Origin: Deinococcus sp.
Lineage (GTDB): Bacteria > Deinococcota > Deinococci > Deinococcales > Deinococcaceae
Assembly: GCA_028287665.1 (NCBI GenBank)
Contig: JAQBPF010000237.1
Span: 1-10,302 of the forward strand
Length of the DNA: 10,302 nucleotides
Reading direction: 5' to 3'
Below the pieces are notes generated by a model. The model saw only the letters and a list, made by a program, of their open reading frames with translations, did no database searches and was not told the origin of the DNA. Every line of letters begins with the position of its first letter. The first letter of the stretch is position 1. Positions 1 to 7,036 of this stretch are shown in pieces. The translations under genes and the position numbers were made by a program.

Positions 1-19
1 GCGGGCGTTACCCAGGAGG

Positions 20-910
20 TTACCTGACCCTGATCCGCACGTAGGCCCGGTCGGCAAAGCTTTCGTGGTCCGGACGGTGGCCCCGAATATACGGATAACG
101 CTCGATCAGCAGGGGGTCGGCACGCAGAAGTTCTGTAAGGGAGCGCTCTGTGATGGCCAGAGTCGGGCCAGGTTGCGGGTAGCCGCTGGTCGCAAAGACC
201 ACCTCATGCTTGCCGGGGATCAGCTGATGAAGGTTCAGCAGACGATCGGGCACAGGCTGACCATTGATCAGCCCATATCCCAGCGGGCCGGAATCGTTGG
301 CCAGGGCGGCGTGCGCGGCCAGAAACGGGTCCAGGAGCGGCAAGCTGGGGTCGTGGGTCCTCAGGCGATGGGTCAGTTCGGCAGTCTGCAACAGGTCAGT
401 GCCCTCATCCTGCGGATCGGCGCTGCCTCGCCGTTGCCGTTCGGTGGCCAGCAGGGCGTGCAGAATCAGGGCGCGACCCGCCGCTGCCGCTGTCAGAGAA
501 GGCGGGAGGGCCGCCAGCCCGCCGGGGTCCTGAGAAAGCACGCCCAGGGGACCCACGCGCCACACCTCGCGCCGGGCATTGCTGACGGCGGCAAAGGCGA
601 AGCCCACATTGAGAGCCATGCCGCTTGGATGCACGCGGGCCAGCGCTCCGGCCAATCCTGTGGTCAGGGCGTTGACTGCGCTACGCAGGGTGGCGTTTTC
701 GGGCAGGGCACGCAGGCCCGCCGCGCCCACGGTGGCCGCAAACCGCGCAGGAGTCAGGCCGTGCGGCAGGCTCACACTCTGCCCACCCAGGGTCAGGTCC
801 ATTCCGCTCAGAATGGCGATGAAATGAGGAGTGACCACCAGAACATCTGCGCTGAATGCGGGGTCACCGATGCGCGAGCGCACATTGGATTCCACCACAC
901 TCAGTGCCAT
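20..910 (-). CDS. Conserved protein of unknown function, possibly PP2C/Ntn-like
   Basis: A 296-residue protein that I cannot assign with confidence. It has no signal peptide or membrane span. The N-terminal part (about residues 22-37) contains a hydrophobic stretch with VVTPHFIAILSGMD, and the C-terminal part has HEVVFATSGYP (235-244), a TLAITE segment (250-255) and ESFADRAYVRIR (283-294). These recall a family of bacterial proteins with a PP2C-phosphatase-like alpha-beta sandwich (matching strings such as an S/TDGYP turn and a SFDDRAYLR tail), but this is from memory and the metal-binding aspartates are not clearly present, so enzymatic activity is doubtful. The ATG at 910 was chosen because a TACACT hexamer lies exactly 6 nt upstream. 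The reading frame stays open to 991, but the extra 27 residues are Cys-rich and not plausible. It appears to be a single-gene unit with its own promoter; mutM-pdxH ends 102 nt upstream. Confidence 0.75.
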   Translation of the reverse strand: MALSVVESNVRSRIGDPAFSADVLVVTPHFIAILSGMDLTLGGQSVSLPHGLTPARFAATVGAAGLRALPENATLRSAVNALTTGLAGALARVHPSGMALNVGFAFAAVSNARREVWRVGPLGVLSQDPGGLAALPPSLTAAAAGRALILHALLATERQRRGSADPQDEGTDLLQTAELTHRLRTHDPSLPLLDPFLAAHAALANDSGPLGYGLINGQPVPDRLLNLHQLIPGKHEVVFATSGYPQPGPTLAITERSLTELLRADPLLIERYPYIRGHRPDHESFADRAYVRIRVR

Positions 911-916
911 GAACGC

Positions 917-922
917 AGTGTA
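917..922 (-). promoter_or_regulatory. Putative leaderless -10 box of the 296-aa gene
   Basis: TACACT on the minus strand, followed by 6 nt and then the ATG at 910. No Shine-Dalgarno sequence is present between them. The position places the transcription start at or next to the start codon. No convincing -35 box is visible. The inference rests on the same spacing at other genes in this window. Confidence 0.5.
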
Positions 923-1012
923 GACGGATGAGCACAGAGCGCACGAACTTGCACACCCCACCCCCCTGTCGTGCTCAGCACCGCACGCCACTGGATTCAG
1001 AAGAGAGCGCTG

Positions 1013-1659
1013 TCAGGGCATCAACCGTTCGGTGGTCCAGCCGTTTTCTTGCCGTCTAAACCGGAACCGGTCGTGCATGCGGTTGGGGCGACCCTGCCAG
1101 AATTCCCATTCCTGCACCTGCACGCGGAAACCGCCCCAAAAGTCGGGTCTGGGCACGGGTGTACCTTCGGGAAAACGGGCTTCCAGGGCCGTCAACTTGT
1201 GTTCCAGCGCTGCGCGGTCGGGAGTGGGCGCACTCTGCGGGTCGCTGGCGTGCGCGGCCAACTGGCTTTCGCGCGGGCGGGCATGAAAATAGGCGGTGCT
1301 TTCTTCCTCACTGACGCGCACCACCGGACCATAGGCCCGCACCTGCCGCTCGTGGTCGGCCCAGTGGAACAGCAGTTCCGCCTGCGGATTGCCCGCCAGA
1401 TCAGCACCCTTATGAGAGTCGTAGTTGGTGTAAAAAGTCAGGCCGCGTGCGTCGGCCCCGCGCAGCAGCACCGTCCGAACAGAAGGTCGGCCCAGGCGGT
1501 CGGCAGTGGCCAGACTCAGGGCGTATGGCTCGCGTAAGCCGTCAGCAATGGCTTCATCCAGCCATCCCTGAAACTGGGCCAGGGGGTCCGGATTCAGCGC
1601 GGCGCGGCGAAGTTCGGCGCGGGTGTAACTCAGGCGCAGGGCGGTCAAATCGGTACCGC

Positions 1660-1663
<4 letters not shown>
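1013..1663 (-). CDS. pdxH: Pyridoxamine/pyridoxine 5'-phosphate oxidase
   Basis: A cytoplasmic FMN enzyme that oxidises pyridoxamine or pyridoxine 5'-phosphate to pyridoxal 5'-phosphate in vitamin B6 salvage and synthesis. The 216 residues match the usual family length. FMN-contact motifs are visible in order: RTVLLR (63-68), FYTN (77-80), S83 with KG (85-86), and Q107/R109. The C-terminal dimerisation and substrate region has DFWGGFRV (174-181), EFWQG (187-191) and RMHDR (195-199), where R195 and H197 correspond to the RLHDR active-site pair of Escherichia coli PdxH, then a typical RL-P end. The ATG at 1663 overlaps the mutM stop as ATGA, which suggests translational coupling; the only ribosome-site-like sequence is a weak AGGTG inside mutM. 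An upstream in-frame ATG at 1708 lies deep in mutM and is not needed. No clear terminator follows. Confidence 0.96.
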
Positions 1664-2505
<842 letters not shown>

Positions 2506-2511
2506 GGGGCG

Positions 2512-2517
2512 AGCATA
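2512..2517 (-). promoter_or_regulatory. Putative leaderless -10 box of mutM-pdxH
   Basis: TATGCT on the minus strand with exactly 6 nt (CGCCCC) to the mutM ATG at 2505. There is no Shine-Dalgarno sequence. It lies in the 67-bp spacer shared with the divergent pcp gene, so both promoters are packed head to head. No consensus -35 element was found. Confidence 0.5.
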
Positions 2518-2560
2518 AGGCGCTGTAGGCAGCGGCAGTGCGGCTTGTGCTTCCATTCCG

Positions 2561-2566
2561 TATCTT
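2561..2566 (+). promoter_or_regulatory. Putative leaderless -10 box of pcp
   Basis: TATCTT followed by 6 nt (GCAGCC) and the pcp ATG at 2573. No ribosome-binding sequence lies between. The -35 region overlaps the mutM upstream region and shows no clear consensus. Confidence 0.5.
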
Positions 2567-2572
2567 GCAGCC

Positions 2573-3211
2573 ATGACTTTCCGCGCTGGCCGCACCCTGC
2601 TGCTTACGGGCTTCGAGCCATTTCATACCCACCCCAGCAATCCCAGTGCCGCCGCTGCCGAGGCCCTGAATGGGCTGATTCTGCCCGGAGGCCTGCGAAT
2701 TCATTCGGCCCTGCTGCCTGTAGAACCCCACGCGGCCCGCGCCCGCCTGTTGCCGCTGCTCAGCGAACTGCGCCCCGATGCGGTGCTGCTGACGGGATTG
2801 GCGGCAGGCAGGCCACACGTGACCCTGGAGCGCGTGGCGCTGAACGTGATGGATTTTCAGATTCCCGACAATGCGGGGAACACCTACCGCGATCAGCCTG
2901 CCGAAGTGGCTGGCCCCCCGGCCCTGCTGGGCACCCTGCCGATGCGGGCCATTCTGGAGGCGTGGCGAACCGCAGGCATTCCCGGCGACATCAGCAATAC
3001 AGCGGGCCTGTACGTCTGCAATTTCGTGATGTACCACGCGCTGTACACTCTGTTTACCCAGGGCCGCGCGCATGTGTCCACCGGATTCCTGCATCTGCCC
3101 GCCAATGCCGAGGTGGCCCTGGCCGTGGCTCCTGGCCGTCCGCCTCTGCCCTATTTGCCTCAGGAGGAACTGACGCGGGCGGTGCGGGTGGCGGCAGGCG
3201 TCCTGGGCTGA
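2573..3211 (+). CDS. pcp: Pyroglutamyl-peptidase I (pyrrolidone-carboxylate peptidase)
   Basis: A cytoplasmic cysteine peptidase of family C15 that removes N-terminal pyroglutamate from peptides and proteins. At 212 residues it has the family's usual length. Signature segments are LLTGFEPF (10-17) near the N terminus, the catalytic Glu86 in TLERVALN (84-91), the catalytic Cys149 in NTAGLYVCN (142-150) and the catalytic His174 in GFLHLP (171-176). The full Glu-Cys-His triad is therefore present and the enzyme should be active. The ATG at 2573 is supported by the adjacent TATCTT box and by alignment of the family N terminus with GFEPF near residue 13. It stands alone between the divergent mutM unit and a convergent small gene; the 63-nt convergent gap has no strong terminator. 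Confidence 0.95.
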   Translation: MTFRAGRTLLLTGFEPFHTHPSNPSAAAAEALNGLILPGGLRIHSALLPVEPHAARARLLPLLSELRPDAVLLTGLAAGRPHVTLERVALNVMDFQIPDNAGNTYRDQPAEVAGPPALLGTLPMRAILEAWRTAGIPGDISNTAGLYVCNFVMYHALYTLFTQGRAHVSTGFLHLPANAEVALAVAPGRPPLPYLPQEELTRAVRVAAGVLG

Positions 3212-3274
3212 ACGCCAGCCTCGGCCTGAACTTCCACTTGCCAACTTCCCTGATGGTCTGATGAGGCGTGTCGT

Positions 3275-3598
3275 TCAGGGAAACGGCGCACGCCCCGCCA
3301 CCCAGCCGCCCGCCTCTCCTCCGGCCCAGTGCCAGCCCAACTCGGCGGCCCCCGGCCTGGACGGCTCCGTGGGCTTTTGCGCCAACGCCGCCAGCACAGC
3401 GGCTAGGGGCACACGGCGGGCAAAGCGGGTCCGGGCGTGCCAGGCCGCCAGTACAGACGCCGGATTGCTGGGGCGCAGGCCGCGCAGGGCGGCGTCAGCA
3501 CGGTTCACGGCCAGGTCAAACAGGGCAGGCGGAACGGCTCCGGTGGGGGCCGTTCCCCTGGCATCTGCATCGGTCAGAAAGGGGCGCTCGGTGGGCAT
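3275..3598 (-). CDS. Small protein of unknown function, last gene of a three-gene unit
   Basis: About 107 residues if translation starts at the ATG at 3598, 16 nt after the stop of the DinB-like gene. I do not recognise the family. The middle (about residues 24-72) is Ala/Leu-rich and probably helical, with FDLAVNRADAALRG and an Arg-rich stretch near 56-62. The tail is rich in Gly, Trp, Pro and Ala (about 87-107). No signal peptide, membrane segment or metal-binding motif was seen. Longer in-frame starts at 3661 and 3682 would overlap the upstream gene, and no Shine-Dalgarno sequence decides between them. It is plausibly co-transcribed with the two genes upstream. Reality as a gene is inferred from tight spacing, strand and absence of any better frame, so confidence is moderate. 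Confidence 0.55.
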   Translation of the reverse strand: MPTERPFLTDADARGTAPTGAVPPALFDLAVNRADAALRGLRPSNPASVLAAWHARTRFARRVPLAAVLAALAQKPTEPSRPGAAELGWHWAGGEAGGWVAGRAPFP

Positions 3599-3614
3599 CA
3601 GAGGCCAGCTGCCG

Positions 3615-4049
3615 TCAGGCGAGGCGTTCGCGCTGGGCCAACGCTGCCATCTGGCCCGCATGCCAGGCGGTGTGGCGAGCATTCAGGCGCAGCAGTTCGG
3701 ACACGCTGAGGGACGTGCCGGAATGCGTGACGGTCAGGGCCAGTGCCGATTCAGGCAGGGCACGGGCAGCGTCCACTTCCCACTCCATCAGACGGGTCAG
3801 ACCCGCATCGTCGGGTGGGGGCGGTACGGCAGCGGCCCCGGCAATCAGCGTCCAGTACGTGCGTTTGGTGGCGCTCAGGTGCGAGGCCAGGGCGGCGATC
3901 CGGGGATGGGGCTGACCATCGGCCCCCGCCAACGCAGAACGCACGCTTTCCCAGGGATGGTGATTGGCCTCATCGAGCAGGGTGGCGAGGGCCGATGGTG
4001 AGAACGGCTGTGTTTCCTGTGTCTCCGTCTCCTGTGAGTCTGCCGTCAT
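3615..4049 (-). CDS. DinB-like four-helix-bundle protein
   Basis: A 144-residue protein with the pattern of the DinB/YfiT-like superfamily, small helical-bundle proteins that bind a metal through three histidines; some members are thiol transferases, most have no known reaction. His57 in ASHLSATKRTYW (56-66) fits the second-helix ligand, and NARHTAWHAGQM (123-134) gives the H-x3-H pair (His126, His130) followed by the typical GQ. A short Gln/Thr-rich N-terminal leader precedes the first helix (about 18-43). Despite the name this is not DNA polymerase IV. The ATG at 4049 overlaps the stop of the upstream membrane-protein gene as ATGA, so the two are probably translationally coupled. Substrate and role are unknown. 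Deinococcus genomes are known for many DinB-like proteins, some damage-induced, but no damage-response operator is visible here. Confidence 0.8.
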   Translation of the reverse strand: MTADSQETETQETQPFSPSALATLLDEANHHPWESVRSALAGADGQPHPRIAALASHLSATKRTYWTLIAGAAAVPPPPDDAGLTRLMEWEVDAARALPESALALTVTHSGTSLSVSELLRLNARHTAWHAGQMAALAQRERLA

Positions 4050-4585
4050 TGCACGCGCTCCGGCTGACGGTGAATCAGGCGGAAGACCTCTCCACCCCCG
4101 TCATTCAACAGGCGTCCGGTCTGCACCATATGGCGGGTAACCGCCTGGGCCTGCGCGGGCGTCAGCGGACTATTGGCACTCAGGTCAGCCAGCGTAAAGC
4201 GTCCGCCCTTGCGGTGCGCCAGACGGTACACCATGCGCTCCTGCACGTCGGGCCGCTCCTGTCCATCCAGCGCACGCCCCACGCGGCGGCCAAATATCCA
4301 CCACACCACCGCCGCCACCAGCAGCCCGATCAGCAGTTCCAGCGGCACCAGGCGCACTGCCACATCGGGCACGGCAAAACTCTGCGCCACCGCCAGCGCC
4401 TGGGCTTTGGCCGCTGCCACCTCGGCGGCACCTGCACCGCTGGCAATGGTTTCGCGCAGGATGCGCCGTGCCTTCAGAAACCGCATCACGCCGCCCAGAT
4501 CGCCCCGCACGTAAATGGCCCCAAAAGCAATCAGCGCCGCCGAGCAGCCCGCTATCAAAGAAAGTCCCCACCGCGCCACGTTCAC
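4046..4585 (-). CDS. Two-helix membrane protein with winged-helix-like C-terminal domain
   Basis: A 179-residue protein of unrecognised family. Two hydrophobic segments are visible, about residues 7-26 and 79-98 (the latter ending VVWWIFG), separated by an Ala-rich, charged linker (27-78) that looks helical. After the second segment comes a basic patch (GRRVGR, 99-104). Residues about 114-171 have the helix-helix-helix-wing rhythm of a winged-helix domain, with GGRFTLADLS (127-136), a second helix rich in Ala and Gln, MVQTGRLL (153-160) and a closing wing VFRLI. The domain could bind DNA or a protein at the membrane. Topology is ambiguous because Arg residues flank both segments. The GTG start at 4585 is chosen because a TACCAT box sits 6 nt upstream and the first helix follows at once. 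It is the first gene of a three-gene unit with the DinB-like gene and the 107-aa gene. Confidence 0.75.
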   Translation of the reverse strand: MNVARWGLSLIAGCSAALIAFGAIYVRGDLGGVMRFLKARRILRETIASGAGAAEVAAAKAQALAVAQSFAVPDVAVRLVPLELLIGLLVAAVVWWIFGRRVGRALDGQERPDVQERMVYRLAHRKGGRFTLADLSANSPLTPAQAQAVTRHMVQTGRLLNDGGGEVFRLIHRQPERVQ

Positions 4586-4591
4586 GTCCGC

Positions 4592-4597
4592 ATGGTA
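4592..4597 (-). promoter_or_regulatory. Putative leaderless -10 box of the membrane/DinB-like unit
   Basis: TACCAT on the minus strand, with 6 nt (GCGGAC) to the GTG at 4585. It occupies the 70-nt gap downstream of the response regulator stop, so the three-gene unit probably has its own promoter. The gap shows no strong terminator for the response regulator. Confidence 0.45.
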
Positions 4598-4655
4598 CGG
4601 GAAAGGGCCACTCGGCAGGGTGTCGGAGGCGCAATTCAGGGACGCCGAACCCGCC

Positions 4656-5093
4656 TCACCTCAGATGTGGGCGGCGGTTCAGCTGCGTCCAGAACGCGGT
4701 GATGGTGGTCATGGCTTCGCGGAACTGGCTGAAGTCCAGCGGTTTGATGACGTAGGCACTGGCCCCGTGGGCATAAGAATCACTGATGTCACGGGGTTCG
4801 CCGCTGGTGGTCAGCATCACCACGGGGATATCGCGGGTGCTGGCGCTGGCACGAATGGCGTCCAGTACAGCAAGTCCGTCCATCTGCGGCATTTTCAGGT
4901 CCAGCAAAATCACATCCGGGAGGGGGCTGGTGGGACTGCTGGCATTCAGCAGGGCCAGGGCCTCAGAGCCGCTCCCGGCCACACTCACGTCATGAAACAC
5001 GTGTTGATGCTCACCGCTTTCACGCAGGACTGTCAATGCCAACTCCACATCGTTGGGATTGTCGTCTACAAGTAGTATTCGGCGTCGCTCCAC
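4656..5093 (-). CDS. Stand-alone CheY/Rcp1-like response regulator
   Basis: A single receiver domain of 145 residues without an output domain. It receives a phosphoryl group from a histidine kinase and acts through protein contacts. Key residues are all present: acidic pair Asp10-Asp11 in ILLVDDNPNDVEL (6-18), phosphoacceptor Asp65 in LLDLKMP (63-69), Thr95, and Lys117 in VIKPLDF (115-121), with Tyr114 as the switch aromatic. The NPNDVEL start, extended loop before Asp65 and LKMPQMDG motif resemble the Rcp1 type that partners phytochrome-like kinases. No kinase gene is nearby, so the partner is unknown. An ATG at 5114 would put the Shine-Dalgarno sequence inside the gene, so the GTG at 5093, which has GGAGG 8 nt upstream, is the better start. 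The long AT-rich spacer upstream suggests a leadered, possibly regulated transcript. Confidence 0.93.
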   Translation of the reverse strand: MERRRILLVDDNPNDVELALTVLRESGEHQHVFHDVSVAGSGSEALALLNASSPTSPLPDVILLDLKMPQMDGLAVLDAIRASASTRDIPVVMLTTSGEPRDISDSYAHGASAYVIKPLDFSQFREAMTTITAFWTQLNRRPHLR

Positions 5094-5101
5094 AGTTTCT
5101 T

Positions 5102-5106
5102 CCTCC
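5102..5106 (-). promoter_or_regulatory. Shine-Dalgarno deciding the response-regulator start
   Basis: GGAGG within GGGGAGGAAG on the minus strand, with 8 nt to the GTG at 5093. This is ideal spacing for GTG and would be coding sequence if the ATG at 5114 were used. It contrasts with the leaderless arrangement of most other promoters here. Confidence 0.75.
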
Positions 5107-5166
5107 CCCCCCATTCCGCGCCGCTGCCCAACGCGGCTCCCCTCAGTATGGCCCCCAACTATGAAG

Positions 5167-5220
5167 ATTGTATCAATGTTTCAAAAGCTTTATGTGTACA
5201 GAGCACAAAATATGCTTTGA
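5167..5220 (-). promoter_or_regulatory. AT-rich spacer with candidate promoter and inverted repeat upstream of the response regulator
   Basis: Within the 266-bp gap between the response regulator and hisF, about 5160-5240 is much more AT-rich than its surroundings. On the minus strand TACAAT (5172-5167) is the best -10 candidate, leaving a leader of roughly 70 nt that contains the GGAGG site. No good -35 is present at 16-18 nt. An imperfect inverted repeat, TCAAAaGC at 5181-5188 and GCTTTGA at 5214-5220, lies just upstream of that hexamer and could be an operator for an activator. All of this is sequence inference. Confidence 0.3.
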
Positions 5221-5347
5221 TTTCTAAATTCTTCTTTACCCTACAGAGGGTGCACCATGAACCTGATCGGGAAATGACTGAGTGATGATCAATTTCCTAC
5301 TCCGCAAGAGCTAGACGCTGAAAGAGACGTTCCCCGGAGGACCGCTT

Positions 5348-5353
5348 TACACT
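5348..5353 (+). promoter_or_regulatory. Putative leaderless -10 box of hisF-hisI
   Basis: TACACT followed by 6 nt (GAAAGG) and the GTG at 5360. A GGAGG at 5336-5340 is 19 nt upstream of the start codon and lies before the hexamer, so it would not be in the transcript if the hexamer is used. No strong -35 is visible; GACG at 5327-5330 partially matches the end of a -35 box. Confidence 0.5.
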
Positions 5354-5359
5354 GAAAGG

Positions 5360-6181
5360 GTGTTAACCAAGCGCATCATTCCCTGCCTTGACGTTCAGAA
5401 TGGCCGCGTGGTCAAGAATGTCCGGTTTTTTGAAAACCACCGCGACGCCGGAGATCCGCTGCTGTTGGCGCAGGCCTACGAGGCGCAGCAGGCCGATGAA
5501 CTGGTGTTCTATGACATCACCGCCACCCATGAGGGCCGCAGCCTGATGCTGGACGTGGCGGCGCAGGTGGCCGAACAGGTGATGATGCCCCTGACAGTGG
5601 GCGGCGGTGTCAATTACCTGGCGGACTTCCGGCAACTGCTGATGGCAGGTGCAGACAAAATCAGCGTGAACAGCGGGGCAGTGAAGCGCCCAGAGCTGAT
5701 CCGTGAGGCCAGCGACCACCACGGCGCGCAGTGCGTGATGCTGAGCATCGATGCCAAACGCCGCGCCACCGGAGAGGGCTGGACGGTGCATGTGGGCGGC
5801 GGGCGCGTGGATACCGGACTTGACCTGATCGAGTGGGCGGTGCGCGGGCAACAGCTGGGCGCGGGCGAACTGTGTCTGAACATCATGGACGCCGACGGCA
5901 CCCGCGCCGGATTCGCGCTGGACGCCACCCGCGCCGTATCCCGCGCCGTTGATCTGCCCGTGATCGCGTCGGGCGGGGCCGGACAGCTGACCGATTTCCG
6001 GGACGTGCTGCGCGGCGGCGATGAGGGCGGAAACGCTGACGCCGCCCTGGCCGCCAGCGTGTTTCACTTTGGAGAACTGACCGTGCCGCAGGTGAAAGCC
6101 TATCTGCAGGCCGAGGGAATAGCGGTGCGCCCCGATTGGCACGATACGGAGGCTGGCGATATGAAAGGCTACGGCCTATGA
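5360..6181 (+). CDS. hisF: Imidazole glycerol phosphate synthase, cyclase subunit
   Basis: The (beta/alpha)8-barrel subunit that uses ammonia from HisH to convert PRFAR into imidazole glycerol phosphate and AICAR in histidine synthesis. The 273 residues begin [12 protein letters not shown], with the catalytic Asp11, and Asp131 lies in LSIDAKR (128-134). Phosphate-binding segments are visible: TVGGGV (79-84), ISVNSGAV (101-108), DADGT (177-181), VIASGGAG (201-208) and AASVFHFGE (231-239). The beta-6 strand reads [11 protein letters not shown] (171-181) where most HisF proteins have LLTSMDRDGT, an unusual combination. There is a C-terminal extension of about 15 residues compared with typical members. 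The GTG start is supported by the family N terminus and the TACACT box. hisI follows with an ATGA overlap; hisH and hisA are not in the window. Confidence 0.97.
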   Translation: MLTKRIIPCLDVQNGRVVKNVRFFENHRDAGDPLLLAQAYEAQQADELVFYDITATHEGRSLMLDVAAQVAEQVMMPLTVGGGVNYLADFRQLLMAGADKISVNSGAVKRPELIREASDHHGAQCVMLSIDAKRRATGEGWTVHVGGGRVDTGLDLIEWAVRGQQLGAGELCLNIMDADGTRAGFALDATRAVSRAVDLPVIASGGAGQLTDFRDVLRGGDEGGNADAALAASVFHFGELTVPQVKAYLQAEGIAVRPDWHDTEAGDMKGYGL

Positions 6182-6891
6182 GCACGCCTCCTGCCTCCAG
6201 CCTCGCCGACCTGACCCTGAACGATCTGACCCCGAATGGTATGCACTTCGGCCCCGATGGACTGATTCCCGTGGTGACGCAGGACGCCCGCACCGGCGCG
6301 GTGCTGATGCAGGCCTACGCAGACCGCGCCGCCGTAGAGCGCACCCTCGCCACACGCGAGGCCACCTATTTCAGCCGCTCGCGGGGAGAGCAGTGGATCA
6401 AGGGGGCCACCAGCGGCCACACCCAGCGCATTGTGGATGTGCGCCTGGACTGCGATGGAGACAGTGTGCTGTACCGCGTAGAGCAGACCGGGGCAGCCTG
6501 CCATACCGGGGAATACAGCTGTTTTTACCGCTCGATGCTGGAGGGACAACCCGAAGCCGCCGCTACCGAGAATGGACTGGACGCCACGCTGGAGCGCGTG
6601 TACGCCACCATTACCGAGCGCCTGGCCACGCTGCCCGAAACCAGTTATGTGGCCCGCCTGCATGCCGGGGGCCTGGACCGGGTGCTCAAGAAGATCAGTG
6701 AGGAAAGCGGTGAGGTGCTGCTGGCCGCCAAAAACGGTGACCGCGCCGAACTGGCCACCGAGGTTGCTGATCTGCTGTTTCATACGCTGTTTGCAATGGC
6801 AGAAGTGGGCGTCGGACCTGCGGATGTGGCCGCCGTTCTGCGAGCCCGAGAAGGCAGGACCGGCCTCAAGGGACCAAAAGAAATCGGCTGA
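6178..6891 (+). CDS. hisI: Bifunctional phosphoribosyl-AMP cyclohydrolase / phosphoribosyl-ATP pyrophosphatase (HisIE)
   Basis: A 237-residue fusion that carries out the second and third steps of histidine synthesis: the HisE part hydrolyses phosphoribosyl-ATP and the HisI part opens the adenine ring of phosphoribosyl-AMP. The N-terminal cyclohydrolase domain (about 20-118) has [25 protein letters not shown] (66-81), the metal-binding DCDGD (91-95) and zinc cysteines Cys92, Cys108 and Cys115 in [14 protein letters not shown]. The C-terminal domain (about 133-236) shows [23 protein letters not shown] (164-186) and the [10 protein letters not shown] segment with the acidic metal ligands of the MazG-like fold. 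A linker of about 15 residues joins them. The ATG at 6178 overlaps the hisF stop as ATGA; the longer frame from 6136 would lie inside hisF. Translation is probably coupled. No strong terminator follows. Confidence 0.97.
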   Translation: MSTPPASSLADLTLNDLTPNGMHFGPDGLIPVVTQDARTGAVLMQAYADRAAVERTLATREATYFSRSRGEQWIKGATSGHTQRIVDVRLDCDGDSVLYRVEQTGAACHTGEYSCFYRSMLEGQPEAAATENGLDATLERVYATITERLATLPETSYVARLHAGGLDRVLKKISEESGEVLLAAKNGDRAELATEVADLLFHTLFAMAEVGVGPADVAAVLRAREGRTGLKGPKEIG

Positions 6892-7000
6892 GCCACGGTA
6901 GAGGTGCCCATGCCTAGCTGAAGCTATGAACATCTAAAAATGAGGGAAAGCTTAAGCCGCGCTAAGGGTCAATCCGTGATCCAAAAGTGCGGCTGTTGCT

Positions 7001-7028
7001 TATACCCCTTTAAAGCACGACCCGGAGG
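7001..7028 (+). promoter_or_regulatory. Candidate promoter and strong ribosome-binding site of the lipoprotein gene
   Basis: GGAGGT at 7024-7029 is 7 nt before the ATG at 7037. A TATACC hexamer at 7001-7006 is a reasonable -10 and would leave a short leader containing this site; TGATCC at 6977-6982 is only a weak -35 match at 18 nt. The rest of the 145-nt spacer after hisI holds the 8-bp palindrome GCTTAAGC (6950-6957) and no recognised RNA. Confidence 0.45.
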
Positions 7029-7036
7029 TTCCACCC

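Noticed and set aside
911..991. 27-residue N-terminal extension of the first minus-strand gene
   Set aside because: The extension is Cys-rich with no start signal, while the internal ATG at 910 has a well-placed promoter box.
960..1012. Hairpin after pdxH (CGTGC...GCACG) as a terminator
   Set aside because: A 5-bp stem with an 8-nt loop and no T-run is too weak to call.
3225..3279. CCTGAAC / GTTCAGG inverted repeat between convergent pcp and the 107-aa gene as a terminator
   Set aside because: Only 7 bp with a loop of about 41 nt, no T-run on either strand, and one arm covers a stop codon.
5190..5206. Possible radiation/desiccation response motif (TTATGT half-site)
   Set aside because: Only the left half TTATGT matches; the required ACATAA-like second half at the right spacing is absent.
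5257..5277. Tiny frame MNLIGK with an upstream GAGGG, as a his leader peptide
   Set aside because: It has no histidine codons, no attenuator structure follows, and the hisF promoter appears to lie downstream of it.
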